A DNA stretch of 64,000 nucleotides, taken from the NCBI RefSeq assembly GCF_032362555.1, contig NC_083516.1, positions 10,565,001 to 10,629,000 of the forward strand, written 5' to 3'. The notes under the pieces are model-generated. The model saw only the letters and a program-made list of their open reading frames with translations, made no database searches and was not told the origin of the DNA. The DNA is from Amyelois transitella (taxonomy: Eukaryota; Arthropoda; Insecta; Lepidoptera; Pyralidae). Positions within the stretch are counted from its first letter, which is position 1. Every line of letters begins with the position of its first letter. Positions 11,025-21,989 of the stretch are shown in pieces. A program made the translations under genes and the position numbers.

Positions 11025-11925
11025 CGCGATAGTCAAAGAAAACAGTCAACATGACTTTGACTTTTGAACGACTTTGGCGTGGTTTTTTCGGTTTCGGTTC
11101 AGTTGGAAGGCGCCACTCCGAAGCTTGTTGACTAGTTTGCATGTCAAACTCGTAAACCCACGTCTCGTCACCAGTAACAATGCGTTTCATGAATGTTGGG
11201 TCGGAATTGACTCGTTCTAGCATGTCCTCAGCGACTCTCATGCGATTGAGTTTTTGAAAAAAATTCAGGTCTTTTGGGACTAGCCGAGCGGCAACATGTT
11301 TCATACCCAAATTATTAGTTAAAATGGTACGGATCGACTCGTGAGATACAGAAAGTTCGGTGGCTATCTCTCTCAAAGTTGAATGAGGATTTTCAGTCAC
11401 TATTTCCTTCACTTTTGCGATGTTAACTTCAGTTGCAGACGTTGATGGCCTACCAGAGCGAGGCAAATCTTCCATCACATCTCGACCGCTTTTGAACGCT
11501 TTGTACCACTCATAAGCACGAGTTTTTGATAAAGTCGATTCACCGTAAGCCTTCTGTAACATTTTCAGTGACTCCGAACACGATATTCCATTGGCAATGC
11601 AAAATTTAAGACAAACTCTTTGTTCGATGTTTTTATCCATTATGAAATTAGCAATACACACTAGATATGATATAACTAAAAATAGCACTGTATTTAATCT
11701 AAACAACAGATGCAACTCAAACACCGCGCCAAAATTTAAAACAGTTGTGCCAATCTAACAACAACAAAAAAAACAAAAATTTGAATTTGTAACCATAAAT
11801 AAATAATTCATTCCCGATACTTTTCTGACTGAATGTATTTTTTTGTTATGTTATGAGAACTCGGCCGGTTAAAATCCGATTTTGATTGTCAAAAACTCAG
11901 TGACTGTTTTTAATTAAAATAAAAC

Positions 11926-12140
11926 TTAATCCTACTAATATAATAAATGCGAAAGTTTGTGAGTTTTTTAGTATGGATGTTTGTTACTCTTTCACGCAAA
12001 AACTACTGAACCTATTACGATGAAATTTGGTTTGTTGGTATCTGAAGACACAGAATAAAATATAGGCTTTTTATCCCGGAGTTCCCGCGGGATTGATAGG
12101 GTTTCCACGCGGACGAAGTCGTAAGCGGCCTCTTGTATGT
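11926..12140 (+). repeat. Helitron-like repeat, 'GCGAAAGTTTGT' type
   Basis: TCCTACTAATATAATAAATG start, CTCTTTCACGCAAAAACTAC, CCCGCGGGATTGATAGGG, and an end near GACGAAGTCGTAAGCGGCCT. Confidence 0.6.
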
Positions 12141-12272
12141 ACATATATAAAACATGTCCAAGTCTATTTCAAATATTGAGCCCGAATTTGATTTAACCGA
12201 AAGAACCCGGGACATCTTTAAACAAGTATTTGTAGAACAAAGTATTTGTTAGTCTAGTTTTATTTGTTTTTC

Positions 12273-13018
12273 ACATTATGTCAATGTCATGTCTGTACAT
12301 CAAGTGTCAAATAGATTGTTGAGCAAAAATCACGTCTTTTATTCCAAGAAATTAAAACACAAGCAAATATACATATTTTATAACAATTTCTACATGGTCC
12401 AAAATCGAGACGGATATCAGCGAAAAACCCAATGTAAGCCGGCCGCCAGGCACCCGATGCCTTGAGAACAATTTCGAAAAACAAAGAGAACAAGCAAGCG
12501 GCCATTACAGGTCAATTACAATAAGAGTGAATTTGTTTTATATAATACAATATTGCAATATTACGAGGTACGACAATACATTTGCATTATTTGGTTTAAA
12601 AGACAATATTATCTGTATGCAATACAATGGCTGAAGTAGTGAAAGAATCTTTAAGAATAGTGGAACATATTGTGAGTACCCTACGTAAAACGCAAATTAA
12701 TTTAAAAAAATGCCCTAAAGCAAGATTGACACGGAATTATGTTGAATCTCGTATTAAATGTGTTGAAGATCATTGGGAACAATACAAAGAAGCGCATGCT
12801 GACATTTTACGTCATGCAATCAAGGAGAAAACTGAATTGCCGTATTTACAAAGCGATGAGTTCTATGAACACGAGGAATTATACATTTGCTTAAAAACAT
12901 TATGTCAATGTCATGTCTGTACATCAAGTGTCAAATAGATTGTTGAGCAAAAATCACGTCTTTTATTCCAAGAAATTAAAACACAAGCAAATATACATAT
13001 TTTATAACAATTTCTACA
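12273..13018 (+). mobile_element. Miniature LTR element
   Basis: Two 122-bp direct repeats (12273-12394 and 12897-13018) running from ACATTATGTCAATG to AACAATTTCTACA bound a 502-bp interior, and I see no difference between them. A TG...CA boundary inside the repeat (TGTCAATG...TTTCTACA) would fit an LTR. The interior holds only the beginning of a gag-like frame. No target duplication was found. The arrangement is that of an internally deleted LTR retrotransposon (TRIM-like), although a simple segmental duplication cannot be excluded. Confidence 0.6.
12627..12938 (+). pseudogene. Gag-like N-terminal fragment of an LTR retrotransposon
   Basis: The 103-codon frame opens with an ATG in a good context. 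It reads with features of insect Bel/Pao-type gag N-termini: a helical start (MAEVVKESLRIVEHI), KCPKARLTRNYVESRI, EDHWEQYKEAH and LPYLQSDEFYEHEELY. After the ELYICLK segment the frame enters the downstream LTR (CQCHVCTSSVK) and stops. The rest of gag and all of pol are missing. The family assignment rests on motif pattern only. Confidence 0.55.
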
Positions 13019-13124
13019 GTATTATGAAACTGAATAATGCAATTAACAAAACTAATGAGTGTGTTTTATGATCGATAAGCAATATCAATTAAACGGGTTA
13101 TCAGAATTTAACTGTGTTGCAATA

Positions 13125-13655
13125 CACCACCAATACAAAAAAGAAAAGGATCCCTCCATCTCTTTCCCATGGATGTCGTAGAAGGCGATTCAGGGATAGG
13201 CTTACAAACTTGGGATTCTTTTTTAGGCGATGGGCTAGCAAACTGTCACTATTTGAATCTCAATTCTATCATAAAGCCAAATAGCTGAACGTGGCCGTTC
13301 AGTATTTTCAAGACTGTTGGCTCTGTCTAATCCGCAAGGCATATAGACGTGACTGTGTGTATGTAAGTATGTTATAAATAACTAATAAGAAAAAGGAACC
13401 GTGTGGTTCTCGGCACTGTAGAAAGTTTAGTTAATAATAAATTTAGTCCCCACGGATGTTGTTAAAGGCGACAAAGGTAAAGGCTAATTACTTGGGATAC
13501 TTCTTTTAGACCACCAACCTGTCACTATTAGAATCTCAATTCCATCATTAATCCACACAGCTGAACACGGCATTCCAGTATTTGCGAGACTTTTGGCTCT
13601 GTCTACCCAGTAAGGGATAATGACGTGATTATATTAATGTAGATGAAGAAGTTTG
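13125..13655 (+). repeat. Two family A repeats in tandem
   Basis: Copies at about 13125-13376 (nearly full, tail GTATGTAAGTATG) and about 13393-13655 (diverged, head CCGTGTGGTTCTCGGC). Each has its own 3' block, so this is two independent insertions and not a tandem amplification. Confidence 0.7.
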
Positions 13656-13670
13656 ACGGACGGTTTTTGA

Positions 13671-13925
13671 CAGCCTCTGTGGCGCAGCGGCAGTACGCTT
13701 GTCTGTGACACCGGAGGTCCCGGGTTCGAATCCCGGCCAGGGCATGATGAGAAACGAGGTTTCTCTGATTGGCCTGGGTCTTGGATGTTTATCTATATAT
13801 AAGTATTTATAATAAAATATAGTATCGTTGAGTTAGTTTCTCGTAACACAAGTCTCGAACTTACTTCGAGGCTAACTCAATCTGTGTAATTTGTCCCGTA
13901 TATATTTATTTTTATTTATTTAAGT
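13671..13925 (+). repeat. Family B tRNA-headed SINE
   Basis: Head has a tRNA-like A box (TGTGGCGCAGCGGCAGTACG) and B box (GGGTTCGAATCCCGGCC), followed by GATTGGCCTGGGTCTTGG and a body ending in ATTTATTTTTATTTA. Nearly identical copies lie at 49.0 kb and, inverted, at 57.4 kb. It is a SINE and not a tRNA gene: the head is not followed by a terminator, and the body recurs with it. Confidence 0.8.
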
Positions 13926-14154
13926 ATAGTCAACTTTTATTACGAACGGACCACTAAAAGAACAATAGCTGATAAAAGTCGATCACCACTTCAGTCAATA
14001 AATCCTTGTGCTACAAATCACTTATATTTATACTAGAAGAATGCGGTTATCGCACTGAGAAATATACAAGGCTAAATTAATATTGATAATTACATCTTGC
14101 ACCCGTGGTCCCAGCGATTTGACCCACTGGTGGGACCACGGGATACCATCTCGA

Positions 14155-14400
14155 CTCAGAAGACTGTTGGCTCTGTCTACCCCGCAAGGGATATAGACGT
14201 TGAATATTGCATATGTATATGCCGGAAAGCGCAGATTTCTTCGAGATATTTTTTCTTAACGTAAGAGCATCGGTTGGCTATCAAACTAATGTATGAGAAA
14301 TGCTCCATTGATAGGTAATTTGAAATTGAATACACATATTTTGTACTTAGCTCTGCTTACCCCGCAAGGTATATAGACGTGATTATCTTATGCATGTGTA
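14155..14400 (+). repeat. Repeat fragments (family A tails, family C piece)
   Basis: Family A tail blocks at about 14160-14205 and 14345-14400 (CCCCGCAAGGTATATAGACG), with a diverged family C piece between them (TAAGAGCATCGGTTGGC). Confidence 0.45.
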
Positions 14401-14467
14401 TTTTTAACTACTTAGCTGTGTTTAAATCAAATGCGATAGTCTATAATCAATATCATATTTACACCTA

Positions 14468-14716
14468 ACTAGCTGTGGCCGCGACTTCGTCCGCGTTTAA
14501 AAGTTATTTTGAGCATCATTGAAGCCAAATATAATAGCCTCAAGGTGGAATAAATTTCCCCGTTTTTTTTTTCAGATTTTCCATTATTTCTTCGCTCCTA
14601 ACTGTTGCGTTAAATGGTGTATTAAACACAAAATAATTTTTCAATTCGAACCAGTAGTTCCTGAGATTAGCGCGTTCAAACAAACAAACTCTTCAGCTTT
14701 ATAATATTAGTATATG
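14468..14716 (+). repeat. Lep1-like Helitron relic
   Basis: Starts ACTAGCTGTGGCCGCGACTT, has TTTCTTCGCTCCTAACTG and ends CTTTATAATATTAGTATA. Shorter than the 6.9-kb copy by an internal deletion. Confidence 0.65.
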
Positions 14717-14967
14717 ACTTTTACATGATATTTAAGAGAACGCTAAGCCTGGTGAGCGCCGGTTTGACCCTGACCTCGCTGAGACGCTGCATCTTCTGAC
14801 CCCGTTAGGAAATCAAATCAAGCGTAATTAATACCACGATATTTTATAACTGCAATAATATATGTATACCTGTATCAAATGGCAGGTACCCATCACCGCT
14901 TATCTTCCGACAATTAAATGTAGAAGACTTATCATATCTAATTTTTGCCCATAAAACACATTTGCAT

Positions 14968-15168
14968 ATCCTACTACTATTATAAAGGCGAAAGTTTGTA
15001 TGGAAGTTTGTTACTCTTTCACGCAAAAACTACTGAACCGATTACCATGAAATTTGGTATGTAGGTAGCTGAAGACCCAGAATAACACATAGGCTACTTT
15101 TTATCCCAGAGTTCCCGCAGGATTGATAGGGTTTCCATGCGGACGAAGTCGCGGGCGGCCTCTAGTAA
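14968..15168 (+). repeat. Helitron-like repeat, 'GCGAAAGTTTGT' type
   Basis: TATCCTACTACTATTATAAA start and GTCGCGGGCGGCCTCTAGTA end, highly similar to the 8.8-kb copy. Confidence 0.65.
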
Positions 15169-15213
15169 AAAAATAATAATAATAATATATGTATAAACTT
15201 TAGTAATATTTAC

Positions 15214-15312
15214 TTAAGTACAGCGTCGGTGGTCGATCCGGTAAGGTGTCCGGTTGAAATGCGTGATGCGTAGAAAGGCGCAGGTTCAAATCCCACCACG
15301 GCACTCACATAA
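15214..15312 (+). repeat. Family C tRNA-like SINE head
   Basis: GGTGGTCGATCCGGTAAGG resembles an A box and CAGGTTCAAATCCCACCACG a B box. The body that follows this head at 57.0-57.3 kb is missing, so this is a head-only fragment. Not called as a tRNA gene because no cloverleaf with a credible anticodon arm forms. Confidence 0.5.
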
Positions 15313-15454
15313 TAGTGTCATCTACATAAGTATTCACGTGACAAATTTCATCAAAATATGTTTAGTGGTTTTGGTAAGTAACGACGAAAAAAATCATCTT
15401 AGGCTTTTGATTTACAGATTAGAAAATTTTACATAATTTTATAATATAAGCAAA

Positions 15455-15668
15455 TTTCTTTATCATGTATGTCGTAGAAGGAGACTAAGGGATAGGCTTA
15501 ACTAACTTGAGATTTATTTTGTAGGCGATGGGTTAGCAACTTGTCACTATTTGAATCTCAATCACATTATAAAGCCATACAGCTGAACGTGGCCTTTCGG
15601 TCTTTTCAACACTGTTGGCACTGTCTACCCCGTAACGGATATAGACGTGGTAATATAAATGTAAGTAT
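15455..15668 (+). repeat. Family A repeat
   Basis: Runs from ATGTATGTCGTAGAAGGAGA to GTAAGTATG, with the GCAACTTGTCACTATTTGAA block. No head. Confidence 0.65.
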
Positions 15669-16000
15669 GTTACGCAAATTTCTAAAACAAACTCGCGGAG
15701 TTTACAAATGTTTCTAACCTAGTATGCTAATGTAGTTTTTAGTTATTATTCCGTTTCTATATTTACGAACAAAAAATATCAGCATTCCATCATGGGATAA
15801 GTCCGTCACTTGCAAAGTGATCTATTCCTTTTATAACTATGTACTAAAGATACCTACTCGTATTACAAGCAAACAGCATTCTTAAAGATGAGGGTAGCTG
15901 AACTTAAAGACGTGAACTGACAAACCTTCATGGTATTGATTTAAATTACGAACACTCTGGCCATTATGTTGTGACAAGAAAATTCTAAATTAGAGCTATT
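15669..16000. other. Intergenic sequence, nothing recognised
   Basis: No gene or known repeat seen. Confidence 0.4.
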
Positions 16001-16235
16001 CTGCCGTGGTATAACTAAAATGCCGTTATCTGACATCAGGATTTTCACCTTTTTACCAGTAGAATAAGAAAAAAAAATCCTTTCGATCTGTATATATGAC
16101 TTTTTGGTACCTTTAAGTCATAAATAGGCGTTCTCATTGATGAATGGCATCGGTTTAAATTTTTAACCGCATTTTTGATGTTTTACTTAAAACAAGGATT
16201 TGGCAGATAACGGCATTTTAGTTATACCAGGGCAG
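16001..16235. mobile_element. MITE with 32-bp terminal inverted repeats
   Basis: The first 32 bp (CTGCCGTGGTATAACTAAAA..., 16001-16032) and the last 32 bp (16204-16235) are inverted copies with one mismatch at position 6. TATT lies on both sides (15997-16000 and 16236-16239), a possible 4-bp target duplication. The interior is non-coding. The superfamily was not assigned. Confidence 0.8.
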
Positions 16236-16379
16236 TATTGCTCACTCACTCTTCTATACTCAGCTGTGACATGTTACTATTGTATATGTAAGGTTTTATC
16301 TACAAGAAATAAATTTACGTAGTCACTCACTGCAGTCACAGCGCTCTCTATTTGGTTACATACATACCATCACAACTTG

Positions 16380-16640
16380 GTTCTCTATCTATTAGCATAA
16401 AATTTTGTGTCATAATTTTACATGGCATACCTTTGTTTAGCCCAATAATTGTTACGCATAATATTATTTGGCATAACTTTTTAGGCATATTTCCTAACCT
16501 AACCTGGGCAAAAAAATTAGTCTAAACTATAGGTATTTATGCTTATTGAAATAGTATGCCAAAACCAATTATGCCAAAAAACTATTATGACAAAAAATAT
16601 TATGCGTAACTCGTTATGCCAAACTAAAATAAGACTAAAA
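16380..16640. repeat. AT-rich foldback repeat
   Basis: The left half (TGTTACGCATAATATTATTT, TTTGGCATAACTTTTTAGGC) is an imperfect reverse complement of the right half (TTATGCCAAAAAACTATTAT, AAATATTATGCGTAACTCG). It is foldback in character and non-coding, with no clear target duplication. Confidence 0.55.
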
Positions 16641-16844
16641 TAGGATAGAAAAAATTATTCGAATGAAAGGGATTCCGCCTGTTTTCCATTGGGGTAGGCA
16701 GGGACTATGTAATTCCACTTGCTACGATGCTTACAGACCTCTAACGTTTCCTTCACACTCATTACTCATTTCATACATATTCGACGATTACTGGTACTCC
16801 TAACATCTCCCTTTTTCAAGACATTCCAATTCTACATACATACA

Positions 16845-17005
16845 TACATACATAAAATCACGCCTCTTTCCCGGAGGGGTAGGCAGAGACTACCTCTTTC
16901 CACTTGCCACGATCTCTGCATACTTCCTTCGCTTCATCCACATTCAAAACTCTCTTCATGCAAGCTCGGCGGTTTCGGGTACTTTTGACCTGGCTCTTTA
17001 AAAGG
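16845..17005 (-). pseudogene. LINE-T 3' tail fragment
   Basis: Begins with (CATA)n and AATCACGCCTCTTTCCC, and reads on the minus strand through SAYPSGK-, KEVCRDRGKWKEV- and ACMKRVLNVDEA-like peptides to CCGAAACCGCCGAGC. The tail end is complete; the coding part is truncated. Confidence 0.6.
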
Positions 17006-17279
17006 ACGTCCTTAATTTATTTTGTTACTTATTATAATTGTTTATGATGGGTCATCCAATTTCCAAGGTACGTGAGAAATGAGTAAGGGAGGATAAAAAT
17101 CTGCTCGATCCAGTTCGTCAACAAAATTCAAGAATTTGACGGCGAGTAAAAGTAGGTAGTAGTAAAAGTAAAAGAGTGTAGAAAAATAAATTAGTGAATT
17201 TTATGTACCTTCATTAATATATATGTCGTTAAAATAGGAGACATGAAGGCGCTATATATGTAAGTGGGTCATTTTATGG

Positions 17280-17560
17280 ATACATACATATAATTACGTC
17301 TATAACCCTTGCGGGTAGACAGATCCAACTGTAATGAAAAGACTGATAGGCCAATTTTGTTAGCTTGACGATAGAATTGAGATTCAAATAGTGACAGGTT
17401 GCTGGAGCATCGCCTTAAAAAAATAATCTCAAGTTCGCCAAAGGTCCCAAGTGCCGTGTGGTTCCCGGCAGCATTAGAAAAAGAATAGGACCACACCATC
17501 TCTTTCTTATAGTTGTCGTAAAAAGCGACTATGGGATAGGCTTATTTATGGATACACATT
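17280..17560. repeat. Family A fragments, two orientations
   Basis: A minus copy at about 17282-17430 (TACATATAATTACGTC...) and a plus head-to-middle fragment at about 17448-17560 (GTGCCGTGTGGTTCCCGGCA). Confidence 0.6.
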
Positions 17561-17589
17561 TAGTTGTGCAAAAATCAGAATTAAGATAT

Positions 17590-17940
17590 ATCGATCAACA
17601 TTCGCTTAGCTTTTATCCCGGTTTCGTGATGATAATCCAAATAATGCGACACCTGACCTCCGTGACCATTGCAGGGGAACCTGACACATTTGGATATGGT
17701 TACGATTACAATTAAAGACGTCCTGGTCAAAAGTACCCGAAACCGCCGGGCTTGCATGAAGAGAGTTATGAATGTGGATGAAGCGAAGGAAGTATGCAGA
17801 GATCATGGCAAGTGGAAAGAGGTAGTCTCTGCCTACCCCTCCGGGAAAGAGGCGTGGTTTTATGTATGTATGTTACGACTACAGTTGCCTGAATGTGCTT
17901 TACGTAAAACGTCACGATGTTTTCCCGCACGGCGAAAAAC
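17590..17940 (+). repeat. LINE-T tail flanked by family C fragments
   Basis: About 17716-17876 is a well preserved LINE-T end with peptides [19 protein letters not shown] and VVSAYPSGKEAWF, tail TATGTATGTATG. Family C pieces lie on either side (about 17620-17700 and 17880-17935). The 113-codon frame across it is retrotransposon sequence. Confidence 0.6.
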
Positions 17941-17999
17941 TAAAATGGTTGACACTTACTTCTATGCATTGGTCTTTAGAATAACGGAATCCTTAACAG

Positions 18000-18640
18000 T
18001 TAACACATAAAATAACATAATTCGGAAAATTTATTCATTTGTAAAGTATGAAACGACTAAACAAATTGAACTATTAAAACATGAGAAAGTAACCTTGTCC
18101 AAATTACAGATACAAAATTCCTAATTAAACAAAGCTTATAAATGTAAGTTTATTATAAAAAATACTTACTTTTTTCTTTTTTCTCCCAAATCAGTTAAGT
18201 TATTTTCAACACAAATCCACAGATGTAAGTAGGTATTTAAAAATTTTCTATCAAAAATATACACCGAAAAGTTATAAAACTGGTCTTAAAATTAGAACTT
18301 TATATCCGTCATGCCATAACACAAAATATAAACAAAAAAAAAACAAACAAAAAACGGCGCGTAATTTTTCCTGCGCGCACAGCCGACGCCCGCGCATACA
18401 ATTCTCTTACTGAACCAATGATTGTGTTCATTTGTAAACGCGGTCAGTACTTTTTTTATTTGTTTTTTGTAAGTAGGTACTTCATTTGTTATTATTTTCC
18501 TTTTACCTTGTTACAGCTGATTGTGTGATACTTAACATAATATAATAATATATCTTTCTAATAATTTTAACAGTCGATTAATGAGCTTGTCGTACATGAG
18601 GGCAAACTAAGTAAAATGTTAACGTGACCTTCGCTCATGT
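18000..18640. other. Intergenic sequence, nothing recognised
   Basis: AT-rich, with one short GC-rich patch near 18352-18400 (CGGCGCG, CGCGCGCACAGCCG). No gene or known repeat. Confidence 0.4.
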
Positions 18641-19207
18641 GCATGGCTTAATGATGGAATTGAGATTCAAATAGTGTCAGATTGCAAGTCATTAAAGAAA
18701 AATCCCAAGTTTATAAGCGTATCTCTTAGACGACTTTTACGACATCCATGGGAAAGAGATGGATCTACTTATTTCAGAAGATGACTAGTAAACAAACTAA
18801 AACACAAGTTAAACTAACTAAAAAGAAACCACAAGATCACCTATTCCTTGTTTTATAAAAAGAAATATAAAATCACTTCATTTCGTTCCCATGGATGTCG
18901 TAAAAGGCGACTTAGAGGCGGCAGGAGACACTGACTCATATTAGATCATGGTTATTTGTCTAAAACTGCAACTGCAAGTTTCCTCACACGAAGTTTACCC
19001 TCACCGTTTATTGTAGTCATACATTCATACATACATACATATGGTCACGTATATACCTATCCCTTGCGGGGTAGGCAGAGCCAACAGTCTTGAAAAGACT
19101 GAATGGCCACGTTCAGCTATTTGTCTTAATGATAGAATTGAGATTCAAATAGTGACAGGTTGCTAACCCATCGCCTAAAATATGTAGAATCCCAAGTTTG
19201 TCATAAA
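18640..19207. repeat. Family A copies and a family C fragment
   Basis: Family A minus at about 18640-18765, a short plus fragment at about 18885-18925, a family C piece near 18965-19010, and a family A minus copy at about 19022-19207 (TACATACATACATATGGTC start). Confidence 0.6.
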
Positions 19208-19559
19208 TATTGCTTCTTATATTAGCACACTAACGCAAATACTACGTAACATTACACATATTCTAATCATTATTATTGAATAAAAACTATTGGTAAATAT
19301 TTATAAAAGCCGCATACTTTCATCACGCCACGCTTTACAACACAACTTTTACGTCATCCAAATACAATTCTCTTTCAATAGGTAATAAACTTTATTAGGG
19401 CGCGTTTATATGACGCGGAATGTTACAGCGTGTCGGCCGCGCGACGAAAGTATGGTGACCGCGCGGCGGCCGCGCGGTCAGGCCTGGTGGCCACGCCACT
19501 GCGAACCCGAACCATTTCCAGTTGATCTTGGTCTTTCTTAAAATTCACACGTGTTCGTT

Positions 19560-21653
19560 ATGAGCTATTTGACTAAGAAGAATAAAATTATGATTGCATA
19601 TTACTTGTACCGACAAAGCAAAAAGAAAGAAAAAAAGAATTGTAGAAAATTTTGGATTCATCCTATTTTAGCACGGCGAGAAGAGTTTGGTGAATTTCAT
19701 ACGCTATACAACCAATTGCGAGAAGATGAAAAAGAATTCGCAGATTATTTCCGAATGGATGTTAAAACATTTGATAAACTACTCAACTTCATACATGATA
19801 AATTGAAGCACCAGAACACTAACATGCGGGACAGTATTACCCCCACAGAAAGATTAGCAGTGACATTGCGGTAAGTAAATAAATAATAACAATTACTTGG
19901 TCAAGTGGTATTTATTAATCATTATATATATAAATTTGTAAGGCAGACTATATATTTGTAAAATCTAAATCGTCGATACTTGAATTGGATGGACTGGCAA
20001 AATTGTATTGCTCTCCACCTACGGTAGATTCGGACTCTTCAGAATAAGATGATTGTTGTGTTGTCGGACGTCCAGATCCAGCAGCAGTAGTGTAACCATA
20101 CTGATAGGTGCTTTCGTATGATACATTTTCGCCTTCTCGACGATACGTAGTCTCGGGTGGTGGAGTAAAGTAAGGCCTTTTCGAACCAGCATTCTGGAGC
20201 TGTTGGTTTTTAGCTTTTATATTTCTCACAATAGACATCACCTGGTACTGAAACTCAACAGTATCTTCATCATTGAATTGTTCAACAGTTGGTAAAATTC
20301 CTTTAAAGAACGACATCATACGACTGTCTTCTTCTTTTTCAACAGAGTCCATAAACTTCATGAATTTTGCATCCACATCACTCAATTCTTTATTTTTCGT
20401 ATTTGGTTTACTTTTTCCTGGCTCAGAATTCTTAAAATTTGAATTAGTTTCGCGGGGGTTGTATATTTTCTTTAAAAACAACATATTATCATAGTATGGG
20501 TACTTATGAACTTTTTTTGTTGCAGATCCAGATTTGTTTTCCCTCATTTTCTTTTCGCATTTCATCCACCCATCTCGCATATTTTTCCATTTCTGAATAA
20601 CTTTTTTACCTGGAATTTAAAAATAATATTCACATTAAAAAATATAGTTATTTTTAATTCGCATGATTCCTCTTTATGTTTCATTATCAGGAAACATGTT
20701 AATTAATATTAATACTATTAGTATAATTAATTGCTTGAAATAAGTTCCTTAATATCATTTTATATATTTACAGGTACTTGGCAACAGGTCACACGTTTGC
20801 CGATTTAAGATACGCATTTAGAATTGGAAAAACAACATTATCGTTTATCATTAAAGAAGTGTGTAACTGTATATGGTCAGAACTAGTAAACATATATATG
20901 AAAATACCATCAGAAAATGAATGGCTGAATATTGCTGAAGACTTTGCTGTTATTGCAAATTTTCCCCACTGCCTAGGTGCTGTGGATGGGAAGCATATCA
21001 GAATAATTAAACCTACAAAATCTGGATCAATGTTCTTAAATTACAAACACTTTTTTTCTATTGTATTAATGGCAGTCGTTGACACCAATTATAATTTTAT
21101 ATTTGTAGATATTGGTGCATATGGCAAGGACTGCGATTCAAGTGTTTTTAAAGAAACTGTCTTTTGGAAGAGACTGCTGAACAATACACTTAACTTACCA
21201 CAGCCTGCTCTGATTCCAGAGACTAATTTTCAATTACCGTACGTATTTGTCGCGGATGAAGCATTCGCGTTGCACAAAAATGTACTGAGACCATTTAGTG
21301 GTCGAGAACTCAATGAAACAATGTCAATATTTAATTATCGTCTTACTAGAGCAAGACGTTATGTGGAATGCGCTTTCGGCATAATGGCCAATAAATGGAG
21401 GATCCTCCATCGGCCTTCAAATGTATCTTTGGAGCTCACAGTCGACATTGTAAAAACCTGTTGTTTATTACAAAACTTCATACATAAAGAACAGGGCATA
21501 GGTAATTTAATTGTCGATTCAGGCTTTGAACTACAGACACTGTCACGATCAGAATATGCAGATCCTTTAATAGCAGACAATGTTCGTCAAAATTTTGCTG
21601 AATATTTTGTTTCTCCTCAGGGCAGTGTACCATGGCAAAACAAATATATATAG
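19560..21653 (+). CDS. HARBI1-like transposase/nuclease, copy 1
   Basis: Nuclease that cuts and joins DNA in PIF/Harbinger transposition. Exons 19560-19870 and 20774-21653, with donor GCG|GTAAGT and acceptor TTTACAG|G, joined in phase to 396 residues. The ATG at 19560 (MSYLTKKN) is chosen over a GTG nine bases upstream. The DDE_Tnp_4-type core shows acidic residues in AVDGKH (Asp175), CDSSVF (Asp225), VADEAF (Asp265) and VECAFGIMANKW (Glu302); I cannot say from sequence alone which Asp pair is catalytic. There is no stop or frameshift. The intron (19871-20773) contains exon 2 of the MADF gene of the other strand. Length is close to other HARBI1 proteins (~350-400). Confidence 0.9.
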
Positions 21654-21989
21654 ATACTCAAAATTATCAAATCACTCGTTTATTGCAAGAATATCACAGT
21701 TAAAAAACAATTTTAAACTTAACTCAAATAATATTTTTTTGCGATTTATGATGATGATGAATGTTCACAATTTTTTAATTACCAAATAAAAGATGGAAAA
21801 CTTACCGTATGTGTTTTTTTCCCCAATTGGAAGGTCATTGAAATCTTCTTTTATAATTGAACATAGGTCATGCCAGGCTTTTAGTGTTTGACGTTTATCC
21901 TTATAGGATTCGCTTGTTTTATCCCAAAGGATATTTCTTTCTTCCACTAAAGATATCAATGTCTCAGGATTGATACTCAGTTCATCCAT
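19948..21989 (-). CDS. MADF-domain Harbinger accessory protein, copy 1
   Basis: Identical protein to copies 2 and 3. Exon 1 is 21989 down to 21806, exon 2 is 20609 down to 19948 (281 residues). In this family a second, DNA-binding protein usually partners the nuclease and brings it to the ends and to the nucleus; here the MADF domain takes the role played by Myb/SANT proteins in other Harbingers (family knowledge). Because copy 1 lacks its last 75 bp, its upstream region is shorter than in the other copies, but the ATG and both exons are intact. Confidence 0.88.

Larger units (their letters stand above)
9441..11640 (-). pseudogene. Mariner transposase, interrupted
   Basis: A cut-and-paste transposase of the Tc1/mariner superfamily. 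The N-terminal part (11640 down to 11033) has the paired helix-turn-helix region (EWYKAFKSGR; SHESIRTILT) and the first catalytic Asp in TGDETWVYEF. The C-terminal part (9898 down to 9441) has the second Asp in HHDNAPSHKA and the third 35 residues later in MAPADFF, giving the D34D spacing typical of mariner. The two parts plus one copy of the 8-bp target duplication add to 1,074 nt (357 residues and a stop), so the frame was whole when the insertion arrived. The ATG at 11640 (MDKNIEQR) is preferred to an upstream start because mariner proteins begin about here. It is now broken by the insertion. Confidence 0.88.
9388..11838 (-). mobile_element. Mariner element, split by a nested hAT-type insertion
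   Basis: The ends are similar when reverse-complemented: CTCTGTCAAGAAAGTAGC on the left and TTCAGTCAGAAAAGTATC on the right, each next to TA, as expected for mariner target sites (exact terminal base uncertain by 2-3 nt). The minus strand carries a mariner transposase frame in two parts because a 1,118-bp element sits at 9907-11024. Without the insert the element would be about 1.3 kb, the usual mariner size. Confidence 0.85.

Noticed and set aside
13671..13745. tRNA gene
   Set aside because: A and B boxes are good, but the same head recurs with the same 180-bp body at 49.0 and 57.4 kb, so it is a SINE head.
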